Of a DNA stretch of 64,000 nucleotides, positions 8,753 to 17,801 are shown in pieces; position 1 is the stretch's first letter, and each line of letters starts with the position of its first letter. The notes beneath the pieces are model-generated. The model saw nothing but the letters and a program-made list of their open reading frames with translations. It was not told the DNA's origin and did not search any database. Both the position numbers and the translations under genes were made by a program. The DNA comes from Bin22 sp965207275 (GTDB lineage Bacteria > Chloroflexota > Dehalococcoidia > Lucifugimonadales > UBA3495), in assembly GCA_965207275.1 (NCBI GenBank), contig CBDBMH010000001.1, forward strand, positions 310,001-374,000, given 5' to 3'.

Positions 8753-9529
8753 GTGAAAGCCAGGCCGGCCATCACAGTTACCGACGTAACCGTGGAACGT
8801 GAGGGCTTTCGCGCCCTGTTCAACGTCAACTTCCACATTGGGCCAGGCAACCTGGTGGGGGTGGTTGGACCCAACGGCGCCGGCAAGAGCACCCTGTTCG
8901 ATGCCATTGTCGGTGTTCTTCCGCTGGCCAGAGGCACGGTGGAGATAGCTGGCATCGACGACCGCCCCGGCGGTATTGCCTACGTTCCCCAGCGTAACTT
9001 TATCAACATTCGCTTCCCGGCCACAGTCCACGATGTGGTGTTGATGGGCCGTTACTGCCACGTGGGCCTGTTTCGCGGCGTTTCGCGGAAGGATAAGGAG
9101 ATTGTCAGGGCCTGCCTGGAACGGGTCGGCCTGTGGGAACGCCGCAACGCCCTGATCGAGGAAAATTCCGGCGGCCAGCGCCAGCGGGTGTTCATTGCCC
9201 GCGCCCTGGCCCAGGAAGCCAGCATCGTCCTCTTGGACGAGGCCTTCAGCGGGGTGGACGTGGGCGCCCAGGAGGGCATCATCCAGGTGCTGCAGACCAT
9301 GCGGGACGAGGGCAAAATAGTGATGCTGGCCACCCACGACCTCACCAACCTGGCCGATCGCTTCGACCAGATTATCTGCATTAACCGCCACATCTGCGCC
9401 TATGGCCCGCCGGCCCAGGCCTTCACTCCCGAGGTGCTGGAGGAACTGTACGGCTCCCACGGTTTGGCGCTGGCCCACACCCACGCCGACGGGCATACCC
9501 ATATTGACTCGCACATGCCCAATGATTGA
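8753..9529 (+). CDS. znuC: Zinc/manganese-type ABC transporter ATPase
   Basis: A 258-residue ABC ATPase that powers metal import. It shows Walker A GPNGAGKST, signature NSGGQRQR, Walker B SIVLLDEAF and the H-loop LATHD. The C-terminus ends in a His-rich tail (HTHADGHTHIDSH) that could bind metal. GTG 8753 has GGGAAGG 7 bases ahead and is preferred over a GTG at 8717. The stop almost touches the permease start, so the two are one operon. No substrate-binding gene (znuA) is present beside them. Confidence 0.9.
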   Translation: MKARPAITVTDVTVEREGFRALFNVNFHIGPGNLVGVVGPNGAGKSTLFDAIVGVLPLARGTVEIAGIDDRPGGIAYVPQRNFINIRFPATVHDVVLMGRYCHVGLFRGVSRKDKEIVRACLERVGLWERRNALIEENSGGQRQRVFIARALAQEASIVLLDEAFSGVDVGAQEGIIQVLQTMRDEGKIVMLATHDLTNLADRFDQIICINRHICAYGPPAQAFTPEVLEELYGSHGLALAHTHADGHTHIDSHMPND

Positions 9530-9537
9530 TCTGCCCG

Positions 9538-10380
9538 ATGATTGATCTGATTGTTGGCCCCTTTCAGTACTCGTTCATGCTGCGGGCCCTGACCGTTTCG
9601 ATGCTGGTGGGACTTCTGCTGCCGGTGGTCGGGGCCTACATCATCACCCGGGGTCGGGCCTTTATGACCGACGCCCTGGCCCACTCCCTCGTGGCTCCCG
9701 TGGCCGTGGCGTCCCTGCTGGGGTTTACCTCTTACCTTACCGCCGTCCCCGGCGGAATCGCCATTGCCATGTTCATGGGTTTCCTCAGCCGGCATACGGG
9801 AATAAGTGACGATACGTCCATCGGCGTGGTCTTCGCCGCCATGTTTGCCCTGGGCCTGATTGTCCTGTCCATCAGCATCGACGTGAACCCCGCCAGGGCG
9901 GTCAACATCGAAGGCCTGCTGCTGGGACAGGTGCTGTCGGTAACTCAGACCGACGTCCTGGTATCCCTGGTCCTGACCGTGGTGGTGGTGGCCGGCGTCA
10001 TAATTTTCCACCGGCAACTGGTGTACACCACCTTCGATCCCGTGGGCGCCCAGGTGGCCGGCGTCAAGACCTCGTTGGTCGAGTACGTGCTCCTGGCCAT
10101 GCTGGCCCTGGTGATAGTTCTCGGGCTGTCCGCCGCCGGCATTGTCCTGGTAATGGCCATGCTGATCATACCCTCCGCCGCCGCCTACCTCCTTGCCCGC
10201 CGGTTCACCGGGGTCATCCTCCTGGGCGCGCTCATCGGAGTAGTTTCGGCAGTGGCGGGGCTTTATCTTTCCTTCTATGCCAACTGGCCCTCGGGCCCGG
10301 CCATGGCCCTGGTGGCAGCCACAATCTTCGGGGCGGCAACCCTCCACAAGCGCGCCTTCCCCGTGAAGGCCGACGAATAG
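9538..10380 (+). CDS. znuB: Zinc/manganese-type ABC transporter permease
   Basis: A 280-residue integral membrane protein of the ABC-3 family with about eight or nine hydrophobic helices (for example MLVGLLLPVVGAYIITRG and LSAAGIVLVMAMLIIPSAAA). It contains the family-typical DALAHSLVAPVAVA region that contacts the ATPase. It carries metal ions through the inner membrane together with the upstream ATPase. The junction holds a 12-base duplication, ATGATTGATCTG at 9522 and again at 9538. The second ATG is taken as start, and a TTG at 9526 overlaps the upstream stop. It is regulated with znuC, probably by the divergent Fur-family protein. Confidence 0.88.
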   Translation: MIDLIVGPFQYSFMLRALTVSMLVGLLLPVVGAYIITRGRAFMTDALAHSLVAPVAVASLLGFTSYLTAVPGGIAIAMFMGFLSRHTGISDDTSIGVVFAAMFALGLIVLSISIDVNPARAVNIEGLLLGQVLSVTQTDVLVSLVLTVVVVAGVIIFHRQLVYTTFDPVGAQVAGVKTSLVEYVLLAMLALVIVLGLSAAGIVLVMAMLIIPSAAAYLLARRFTGVILLGALIGVVSAVAGLYLSFYANWPSGPAMALVAATIFGAATLHKRAFPVKADE

Positions 10381-10394
10381 GGGGATCAATTTTC

Positions 10395-12434
10395 TTAACC
10401 GCTTCTCCAGAAGAAGAGCCTGTGGCGTGGAGAGAGTGTTCTGCCCAGGAAGCCTTCCAAGCTGCCCCGGTGCAACACCGTCCTTGACCCGCCGCTGGCA
10501 TCTTCGTCAATCAGGGTGGAGGGCACGTCCTCCCAATCGAAGCCACGGCGGCCAAAGGCGTCCCGCTGCTCCAGCACGATTACCCGTTGTCCGTCGATGA
10601 GCCACCCGTTGGGGGCTTCGCCTTCCTTCTTCATCAGGGCCGAGGGTCGGAGCAGGTCGTTCAGCCGCGCCCGGATTCGGTCGTACCGCTTTTCCGCGTA
10701 ACCCAGCCAGGTCTGGGCCTGACACCACTGGGGAGGGCTGGCGTTCCCGCAACCCTCTGACAGAATACCGCTCAAGACGGCGGAAGACAGGTGCAGCCAG
10801 TCTTCCGGAAGGCCGTTCTCCTTCAGGCGCTCCATCGTTTCAACCAGGTACCGGCGGTACAGGTGCCCGGTGAGACCCTCCCGTACCCCCTGGATGCGGC
10901 TGTGCAATCTCTGTCGCAGTTCTTCCTGGTGGGGAGGCAATGCCGTGGTGGTATAGATCATCAGGCTGCGCTTGACCACCTCGTCGGGGAAGGAGGTGGG
11001 TTCGGCATTCATGGACAGGACAAACCCGGGGAATTCCTCCACGGGCGGCGGCAGCTCATCCTTGATTATGTCGCGGCCGTGATTGGAAAAAGCGCGCCGT
11101 CCGATGTCATCAAACACGACGGGGAATCGCTTGTACGACTGCTGCAACCCGCGAAGCTGGCTGGTGGTGAAGCTGCGTTTGTCCACCGTGTTGACCTTCC
11201 CGAACATGGAGGTCATCAGCGTATCGACCAGGGTCGTCTTGCCGCAGTTGGACTTGCCGAACACTATTGCGAAGGAGGGATAGCGGACAACATCCTCTCC
11301 CAGCAACAGCGCCCTGGAACGCATGTCGCAGATGAAGGGAGAAAAGTAGAACCAGGACCAGAGGATGAAATAGTCCCTCTGGAGGCGGGAGACATCCCCC
11401 TCAAAGGCGCCCTCATAGTTCTTGAAGTATTCCATCATCAGCCTGGCGTCGGTTGCCACCATGTCGGGTGACCAGTCGAGGGCAAATTCCTCGCCGGACA
11501 GGATGGCCTTCTCATCGGCGCGGTTGACGGTAAAGTACCGACTGTCTGAGTCCTCGGCTGATTTCACCAGCTTTATGCGGCTGATTTCCCGTTTTACCTG
11601 GGGCGTTATCCGCTGCGCCCCGTTGCGGAAGGGAGGCGCGGCGGCCGCGACGTGGGGACTGATGGCGGCAGCCACCTTCTCAATGCGTTCAACCTGGATG
11701 GGAAAACTGGTCACACCCGTTTCGTCCGCGGGACGGTCAATAACCAGGGTGGATGCCTGATCGGCGACGGCCGGCACCTCTTCGATTTCGATCTCCGCAG
11801 TGGTAATCCGCTCGGACGGCAGGGGTATTTCATCGGAAGCGGAGTCCCTGATGGCCTGGTACATGCGGGAATAATGGCCCCAGGCCTCCGGGTCATCGTC
11901 AAATTTGACCAGGGTTTCGGGCTGAGTCCCCGAAAAGGCCCTTTCGGACAGGTTGGCCGACCCGACAACCACACGATTCCGTCCATTTTCCCCGTTTTCC
12001 AGGAGGTAGAGCTTGGCGTGGGCCACCTGCCGGCGCAGGACCCGAAAGGCTGCCCGGCCAGCGCGGGCCTGGGAAAGAATGTAGGCATGCCGCCGGTCGG
12101 ACAGGTTCATTATGGCGGCGCGGGTGTCACCCACTGCCACTCTCTGGAAGGCCAGAACGTCCTTGATGTCCCTGAGGGTGGCTTCGCAGCCAAAAACGCA
12201 CTCGAAGGAATCAAACTCGAACTCGTCCAGCATCTTCACAATGGCCGGAATGCTGGCAGAGTAGGTCAGGACACGGATGGAGTCGAAGCCCTGGAACAGC
12301 TTCCAGTCAAACTTGGACTCCTCCACGAAACGGGCGTCCACAACCCTCAGGCCCGAACCGTCGTCCAGCGAGAACCCGGCTTGAGCCGGGTCTTGGACTC
12401 CTCCACCAGTATTCCCAAACAAGTCCTGCATCAT
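10395..12434 (-). CDS. PLD-like nuclease fused to an SF3-like P-loop ATPase
   Basis: A 679-residue two-domain protein. Residues 30-200 form a phospholipase-D-superfamily domain with one HKD motif: H139 and K141 in AHAKLYLLE, then GSANLSERAFSG at 158-169. Residues 340-510 hold a P-loop ATPase: Walker A FGKSNCGKTTLVDTL (392-406), Walker B FPVVFDDI (437-444), a hydrophobic-Asn motif FVLSMNAEP (471-479) and an Arg-finger-like VVKRS (486-490), an order like SF3/D5 helicases. The C-terminal 170 residues are helical and unrecognised. One HKD per chain suggests a dimeric nuclease. I infer a DNA-processing or defence role from this combination. It is solitary, convergent with znuB. Near the N-terminus the gene carries a palindrome (encoding DPAQAG) and a 15-bp direct repeat. 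Confidence 0.8.
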   Translation of the reverse strand: MMQDLFGNTGGGVQDPAQAGFSLDDGSGLRVVDARFVEESKFDWKLFQGFDSIRVLTYSASIPAIVKMLDEFEFDSFECVFGCEATLRDIKDVLAFQRVAVGDTRAAIMNLSDRRHAYILSQARAGRAAFRVLRRQVAHAKLYLLENGENGRNRVVVGSANLSERAFSGTQPETLVKFDDDPEAWGHYSRMYQAIRDSASDEIPLPSERITTAEIEIEEVPAVADQASTLVIDRPADETGVTSFPIQVERIEKVAAAISPHVAAAAPPFRNGAQRITPQVKREISRIKLVKSAEDSDSRYFTVNRADEKAILSGEEFALDWSPDMVATDARLMMEYFKNYEGAFEGDVSRLQRDYFILWSWFYFSPFICDMRSRALLLGEDVVRYPSFAIVFGKSNCGKTTLVDTLMTSMFGKVNTVDKRSFTTSQLRGLQQSYKRFPVVFDDIGRRAFSNHGRDIIKDELPPPVEEFPGFVLSMNAEPTSFPDEVVKRSLMIYTTTALPPHQEELRQRLHSRIQGVREGLTGHLYRRYLVETMERLKENGLPEDWLHLSSAVLSGILSEGCGNASPPQWCQAQTWLGYAEKRYDRIRARLNDLLRPSALMKKEGEAPNGWLIDGQRVIVLEQRDAFGRRGFDWEDVPSTLIDEDASGGSRTVLHRGSLEGFLGRTLSPRHRLFFWRSG

Positions 12435-12514
12435 ATTCCCTTCAACGGGTATCCCCTCCGACCGGTACGTCGAAGGGGATTACTTACGCCAGTTATAAGA
12501 GGGCCCCCGGCGGC

Positions 12515-13963
12515 CTACACCCGCCGCAGCAGTTCCTCCTGCAGGCGGTCGACATCAAAGGCTTCGCTGGACTCGGCGACCCTGGCGTCGCCCTCGCGGA
12601 CCATCTGCTCGGCCAGGGTTTCCTCCGGGCGTTCGGGCAGTTCCTCTTCCCGGGCCCGGCGGCGCTGGACGTCCCGGTTGTGTTCCACGAACAGGCGGCG
12701 CATGGCCACCACCACCGAGTCGGTGGAGGACAGGTACTCGGGGAAGTCGTACTGCACGTACTTTTCCGCATCGTAGTCCTGGTTGCGGAAGTTGAAGTTC
12801 AACTCCCAGTTCCGGTACGGCCAAGACACGGAACTCCACAGGCGGCGCAACGCACCCGGCTTCTTGCTGTAGCGCTCTACATTCAGGTACACCATGCGGG
12901 TCAGGCCGTCCTCCACGGGCACGGCCCACCGGGTGCTGCGGAAGTAGGCGTTGTTGCCGCCGGTGCGGGACATGCCCGGCAGGTGGGTGCCGTTCCACTC
13001 GTTGACCCCGGGGGTATCGGCCTGGGGCGGGCGCACCCGACCCGGGGCCTGTCCCGTCTTTCGCGCCTTGCGGTCAAAAATCCACGTCCACATCAACCGC
13101 CACTTGCTCTTGGGCCACACACCGTCCACTCCAGGGTAATACATCTGGTAGGGGATGTTGCCTTCCTCGTCGTAGTAGTACCGCTCCACGCTGGACTTGC
13201 CCCGGCCCGGCTGGTAGTGGACGTTCTTGTTGTTGACCAGGTTCACCCGGTACCCCAGGGGCGTGCGGGGACGGCCGCCCAGCCGGCTCTTCAGGATGCG
13301 GATGGCGTTGCGGTGCACCATGAAGGCGTTGTGGGCATCCATGGTGTTTTCCAGCACCAGCGCCCAGTTGCAGCCGAACATGGAGAATACCGGCCGGTGG
13401 ATGTTGTGCTCCTCGAACATTTCCGGCGGAATGTCTTCCTGAGGGTCCACCGGCTCCCCGTCGCCCATCCACACAAATACCAGCCCCTTGATGGTCACCG
13501 TGGGAAACTTGCGGGCCTTCATGCCCGGGGCGCCCACCATCTTGGAATCGGGCCCTTCCGTCAGGAAAGCCACGCAGTTGCCGTCGCCGTCGAAGGTGGC
13601 CCCGTGGTAGGGACAGGTTACAAAGCCGGGGAAGTAGCACTTCCCCATGGACAGGTATACCGAGCGGTGGGGACACCAGTCCAGCAGGGCCTGCACCGCG
13701 TCGTTCCCGTCCCGGAAGAAGATCACGTCGGTGCCCAGCATCCGCAGCATCTCCGGTTGGCCCTTCTTCACGTCCTTGTCGGGCAAAGCCGGATACCAGT
13801 ATTCGCGGAAGCCCAGGGGCGGCATACGGCTGCGGCGGTCGTCCGGGTCTTCGGGCACTCGGAAGGGCGGCGTCTGGTCAAAGCCCTGGGTACCGCGCCG
13901 CATGTGTCTATAACCGCCGGGGTAACCGGAAAGGGGTTTCAAGAGCAGCTTCTTCAAGCCCAT
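12515..13963 (-). CDS. Rieske non-heme iron oxygenase, large subunit
   Basis: A 482-residue aromatic-ring-hydroxylating-type oxygenase. The N-terminal Rieske domain binds a 2Fe-2S cluster through C97-x-H99 (WCPHRS) and C117-x-x-H120 (CPYHGATFD). The catalytic domain has the mononuclear-iron motif ENTMDAHNAFMVH (about residues 205-217). It hydroxylates or demethylates an organic substrate with O2 and electrons from a reductase, which is not encoded nearby. ATG 13963 is chosen because GGGAGGC lies 6 bases ahead. The ATG at 13978 overlaps that ribosome site. The substrate is unknown. Confidence 0.9.
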   Translation of the reverse strand: MGLKKLLLKPLSGYPGGYRHMRRGTQGFDQTPPFRVPEDPDDRRSRMPPLGFREYWYPALPDKDVKKGQPEMLRMLGTDVIFFRDGNDAVQALLDWCPHRSVYLSMGKCYFPGFVTCPYHGATFDGDGNCVAFLTEGPDSKMVGAPGMKARKFPTVTIKGLVFVWMGDGEPVDPQEDIPPEMFEEHNIHRPVFSMFGCNWALVLENTMDAHNAFMVHRNAIRILKSRLGGRPRTPLGYRVNLVNNKNVHYQPGRGKSSVERYYYDEEGNIPYQMYYPGVDGVWPKSKWRLMWTWIFDRKARKTGQAPGRVRPPQADTPGVNEWNGTHLPGMSRTGGNNAYFRSTRWAVPVEDGLTRMVYLNVERYSKKPGALRRLWSSVSWPYRNWELNFNFRNQDYDAEKYVQYDFPEYLSSTDSVVVAMRRLFVEHNRDVQRRRAREEELPERPEETLAEQMVREGDARVAESSEAFDVDRLQEELLRRV

Positions 13964-14884
13964 GTAACTGCCTCCCATACAGATGGGGTTCCGTATTGAA
14001 GTTCCGGCCGGCTGGGGCCAATCCGGGGATTTTCGGGGATTATAGCACGGTAGCTATTGACAAACGCGCCGTAGCCGGGCAAACCCGATGGCAATCTCAT
14101 TATAAGAAAATGTCATGCTGAGTCCGCCGCGGCGGACCGAAGCATCTAAACTCTTTCCCATTATGGTCGTCCTGGTCCCCACGCCACCCCTCCAGGCAAG
14201 GACTTTAGACCCTTCGGCAAGCTCAGGGTGACATGATTTGCCGACTAGAGCGCTTTGACCCGGGCAAGTAGCCATTAATATGCGATTACCCTGGGTTTGC
14301 CCCAGGGTTGTCTCATATCGGCTTGAGGGAAAGCCGCCGTTCCCGACACGGGGAAACCTTGCCCTGCTGCTCTCGGGCATTGCTTCCCCTCCCCGACAGG
14401 GCTACCCGTTGGTCAGGGAGAGTTTGACCGCCTCTACTCCCTATTGACACTCTGCATACCCCAACCCCACCATAAGAACATGACCGTATCTGCCAGGACA
14501 GTGTGGTCTCGCCCCTACAGGGAAAATGACCGATTTTGGGCGGTATTGAGCGGCAAAAAATTTTTGCCCGAAAAAGCGGGTGACCGAGACCGTAAATCTG
14601 GCACATATCCCGGTTCTGCAGCTACGAAAATCCTGGATGGACCTGGCTTCCGGCGCATTTTGGCCGGCGGCGAAAATGCGCCACAGCGTCCCGGTTCTTA
14701 TTCCAGGGGAAAGTCCGTCGTCCCCGCGACAATGGGAATCCCGATCCTGTTCAGTCGAGTGTTATTCGTCATCTGGTACCTGGAGGTCCGGCATAGCGGG
14801 AGAGTTCGCTTGCCTTTTCTCCGCGCCGGATGGTAAAACCCTTTCTGACAGACCCGAAACTATAGACCCGCAGGGAGGTTAGAC
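13964..14884. other. Long non-coding region
   Basis: About 900 bases between divergent genes with no supported gene. It holds a head-to-head pair of family B repeats (14111-14235) and a short palindrome GGCAAAAAATTTTTGCC at 14552-14568, followed by CCCGAAAAAGCGGG. A TTGACA at 14444 lacks a convincing -10. Promoters for both flanking genes should lie here. Confidence 0.5.
14111..14235. repeat. Family B repeat, head-to-head inverted pair
   Basis: The left unit begins TGTCATGCTGAGTCCG and ends GAAGCATCTAAA. The right unit, inverted, reads TTTAGACCCTTCGGCAAGCT then CAGGGTGACATG. About 60 bases separate the arms. Similar pairs occur at 33143, 48282, 57406 and 63004. Confidence 0.65.
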
Positions 14885-15676
14885 ATGGCTCGCCTGGATG
14901 GAAAAGTTGCGGTAATCACGGGCGCCACCGGCGGCATTGGTCGCGCGGCGGCTCGGCTGTTTGCCGAAGAGGGCGCCCGGGTGGCGCTGGTGGACCTGGA
15001 CGAGGGCGCCCTGCGGGAACTGGTCGCTGAAATCGGCGAAGACCGGGCCAGCTACACCGCCGCCGACGTTACCCTGCCCGAACCGACCCAGGCCTACATC
15101 GGCGCCGCCGCCGAACGCTGGGGCGGCATCGACATACTGCTGGCCAACGCCGGGATTGAAGGGACCCTGGCCACCATCCCCGACTACCCCGTCGACGTAT
15201 TCGACCGGGTGATGGCGGTCAACGTCCGGGGCGTCTGGCTGGGCATCAAGTACGCCGTTCCCCTTATGCGGCAACGGGGCGGCGGCAGCATCGTCATCAC
15301 CTCTTCCACCGCCGGCATTGGGGGTTCGGCAGAGATGTCGGCCTACAATACCAGCAAGCACGCCGTCATCGGAATGATGCGGTGCGCCGCCCTGGAATGC
15401 GCCCCCCACGGCATTCGGGTCAATACCGTCAATCCCGCCCCCATCGAGACCCGCATGATGCGCTCCATCGAGGAGCAGCGCGCCGCCGCCCTGGACGACA
15501 ATACCGTCACCGTGGAAACGATGAAACGGTCCTACGCCGACCGCATTCCCCTGCGACGGTACGGCAACCCGGAGGAGGTGGCGAGGATGATGCTGTTCCT
15601 GTCCAGCGACGACAGCAGCTTTTGCACCGGTGGCGTATACATGGTGGATGGCGGCCGGTCGGCCGGCAGCCGGTAA
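14885..15676 (+). CDS. SDR-family oxidoreductase
   Basis: A 263-residue classical short-chain dehydrogenase/reductase. It shows the NAD(P)-binding TGATGGIGRAA near the N-terminus with an acidic residue at the end of beta-2 (ALVDLDEG, favouring NAD), then LANAG, a catalytic Ser in ITSSTAG, YNTSK, and a C-terminal GGVYMVDGG. It oxidises or reduces an alcohol/ketone pair, substrate unknown. GGGAGG lies about 6 bases ahead of the ATG. It is followed 45 bases later by an RmlD-like reductase on the same strand, so the two may form an operon. Confidence 0.88.
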   Translation: MARLDGKVAVITGATGGIGRAAARLFAEEGARVALVDLDEGALRELVAEIGEDRASYTAADVTLPEPTQAYIGAAAERWGGIDILLANAGIEGTLATIPDYPVDVFDRVMAVNVRGVWLGIKYAVPLMRQRGGGSIVITSSTAGIGGSAEMSAYNTSKHAVIGMMRCAALECAPHGIRVNTVNPAPIETRMMRSIEEQRAAALDDNTVTVETMKRSYADRIPLRRYGNPEEVARMMLFLSSDDSSFCTGGVYMVDGGRSAGSR

Positions 15677-15721
15677 CTCGGCCCTGATGAGCAACCCTCA
15701 TTTGCTTAAAGGTGGTCCCCC

Positions 15722-16606
15722 TTGCGGATTCTGGTAATCGGGGCCAGCGGCTTCATCGGCCGCTACCTGGTCCGGCGGCTGGGTTCTTTGCCGGGCCTGG
15801 AGACCTATTGCTCCTACCGCGCGCGCCCGCCCGGTGACGACCCCAACCACTGGTACCAGGTTGAGCTGACCGACCCGGTGGCCCTGGACAAACTGTTCAG
15901 TATGATCCGCCCCGACCTGGTGATTCACCTGGCCGCCATGGCCGACGTGGGCGCCTGCGAAAGGGAACAGGCTGCGGCCACCGCCGTCAATGCTGCGGCC
16001 ACCGCCGAAATAGCCGGCTTCAGCCTTTCACTGGGAGCAAGGTTGCTGTTCGTTTCCACCGAGTATGTCTTTGACGGGAGTCGCGGCCTCTACCGCGAGG
16101 ACGAGGCCCCCAACCCGACAACCCATTACGGCCGCACCAAGCGAGCGGCGGAACAGGCCGTAGCCCGACTGGGCGCGGTCGGCGCCAGCCTCCGCACCAG
16201 CATTGTCTACGGCTGGCCCACACCCGGCCGCCGCAATTTTGTGCCTTTACTGGTGGACCGCCTGGAGAGAGGGGAGACCTACCGCGCCGGAACTGAGGTG
16301 ATGCGGACCCCCATTTACGTGGAACACCTGGTGGACGGCATCGCCCGGCTGGCAGTGGACTTTCACCCCGGCGTTCACCACGTGGCCGGCAGCGACTGGG
16401 TCAGCATGTGCGACTTCGCCCGCGCCGTGGCCGCGGCATTCGGCCTGGACCAGGGCCTGGTGGCCCCGGTGGAAGGCGACCCCGACCATCCCGACCGGCT
16501 GGGGCTCGACTGCGAGAAGACCATGCGGCGGTTGGGCCTGGAACCCTGCGGCCTGGTGGAAGGTCTGGCGGCCATGCGGGCCAGTCGATTCGGCCGGATT
16601 ACCTGA
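15722..16606 (+). CDS. Extended SDR, RmlD-like (dTDP-4-dehydrorhamnose reductase type)
   Basis: A 294-residue extended SDR. The N-terminal ILVIGASGFIGRYLVRRLG binds NAD(P). PDLVIHLAAMADVGACE, FVSTEYVFDGSRGLY and THYGRTKRAAE (the YxxxK pair) follow RmlD-like order, and a sugar-binding C-terminal part follows. RmlD enzymes reduce a keto-deoxysugar nucleotide, but the rml operon is absent here, so the exact substrate is open. A TTG start is used, with AAAGGTGG about 6 bases ahead. It follows the SDR at 14885 on the same strand. Confidence 0.82.
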   Translation: MRILVIGASGFIGRYLVRRLGSLPGLETYCSYRARPPGDDPNHWYQVELTDPVALDKLFSMIRPDLVIHLAAMADVGACEREQAAATAVNAAATAEIAGFSLSLGARLLFVSTEYVFDGSRGLYREDEAPNPTTHYGRTKRAAEQAVARLGAVGASLRTSIVYGWPTPGRRNFVPLLVDRLERGETYRAGTEVMRTPIYVEHLVDGIARLAVDFHPGVHHVAGSDWVSMCDFARAVAAAFGLDQGLVAPVEGDPDHPDRLGLDCEKTMRRLGLEPCGLVEGLAAMRASRFGRIT

Positions 16607-16663
16607 AGGCCGAATGCGTAGCGGCGGCCATCCCCTGCCAGGCCTGTCCTTTCTGCGGAGCGG

Positions 16664-17557
16664 TTACGGCAGATACTTGTCCTCCATCTCCCGGATGCGT
16701 TGCGCCCCCAGGATGCTGCCGTTGTTGGCCACGCCCCACCTGCTCTGGGCGGCCGTGGCCAGGAACTCGTCGATGGCCTGAGTGCCCCGGTCGTGGAAGT
16801 CGTGCAGAAAGTCCCATGACGCCTGGAGGCCGGCCATGGTGGTCAGGGCCGGATACCACGCGGCGGCGGCGCCGGCTTCCTGAAGTTCCTGCAGGGTCGG
16901 GTGAGTCTGGCTGCCGTGGGTGAAGAGGGGCAGCACCGGGCCGGGAATCCGCCGGATGGCCTCCACGTTCTCCTCCCAGGACTGGACCGCCGGGCAGATA
17001 ACGTCGGCGTTCGACTGGCTCTTGTAGGCCAGGCAGCGTTCCATCACCCCTTCAAAGGTGGCGCCGGAGACGCCGCCGAAGTCGCACCGGGCCACGATGA
17101 CGAAGTCCGGGTCGTACTCCATCTTGGCGTCCATGGCGGCCCGCAGCTTGCCCACCATCTCCTCAATGGAAACGCAGCGGCGGCGGGGACCCGACTTGGG
17201 CGGGTAGGTCTGGTCCTCCAGGTGCGCCCCCGCGATGCCGGCCCGAATATATTCCTTCACCGTATCGTAGACCTGGATGGCGTCGCCGTAGCCGGTGTCC
17301 ATGTCGCAGAAAACGGGGATATTCACCGTATTGACGATGCGTCGGGCGTTGTCCACCATGTCCCGCATGCTGGTGCCGCCCTCGGTCAGGCCCATAAGCT
17401 GGGCCGAGGTGTTGCCCCCGGACATGTAGAAGGCCTCGTACCCTGCCACCTCCGCCATCCTGGCCCCCATGGCGTTCATCCCGCCGGCCAGCACAAAGAT
17501 TTCCGGGCGTTCAAACAGTTCCTTTAGGCGGGTGGTCATGCGCTTGTCTTCTGGCAT
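16664..17557 (-). CDS. PEP mutase/isocitrate lyase superfamily protein, atypical active site
   Basis: A 297-residue TIM-barrel protein of the isocitrate lyase/PEP mutase superfamily, 2-methylisocitrate-lyase-like in length. The metal-site motif FCDMDTGYGDA and HLEDQTYPPK are clear, as is GYEAFYMSGGNTSAQLMG near the start. The flexible loop that normally carries K-x-C-G-H reads PPKSGPRRR, so the catalytic Cys is Ser and the His is Pro. It may therefore act on another substrate, for example as an oxaloacetate decarboxylase or hydrolase-like enzyme. GGAGAGG lies about 6 bases ahead of the ATG. It is monocistronic and convergent with the RmlD-like gene. Confidence 0.85.
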   Translation of the reverse strand: MPEDKRMTTRLKELFERPEIFVLAGGMNAMGARMAEVAGYEAFYMSGGNTSAQLMGLTEGGTSMRDMVDNARRIVNTVNIPVFCDMDTGYGDAIQVYDTVKEYIRAGIAGAHLEDQTYPPKSGPRRRCVSIEEMVGKLRAAMDAKMEYDPDFVIVARCDFGGVSGATFEGVMERCLAYKSQSNADVICPAVQSWEENVEAIRRIPGPVLPLFTHGSQTHPTLQELQEAGAAAAWYPALTTMAGLQASWDFLHDFHDRGTQAIDEFLATAAQSRWGVANNGSILGAQRIREMEDKYLP

Positions 17558-17801
17558 TACTTCCTCTCCTTACATTGATATTGTGCGAGAATTTGCTTGG
17601 CAACTGCGCCAACGGTGGGCAGCGTTCCTTGTTGGGTGCTTCGGTCGCCGAACTTGTAAAGGGCCGCCTCAGGCGGATGGCTGCCCTGGTCTCACCCACG
17701 AAACCGCCTGAACTGGAACGCCGCACCGACAGCGCGGAGCGTGGCAAAATCGGTCCAATCTGGTCTACAGTATATCGCCGAACCGGGCCGAGAGATGCAT
17801 T

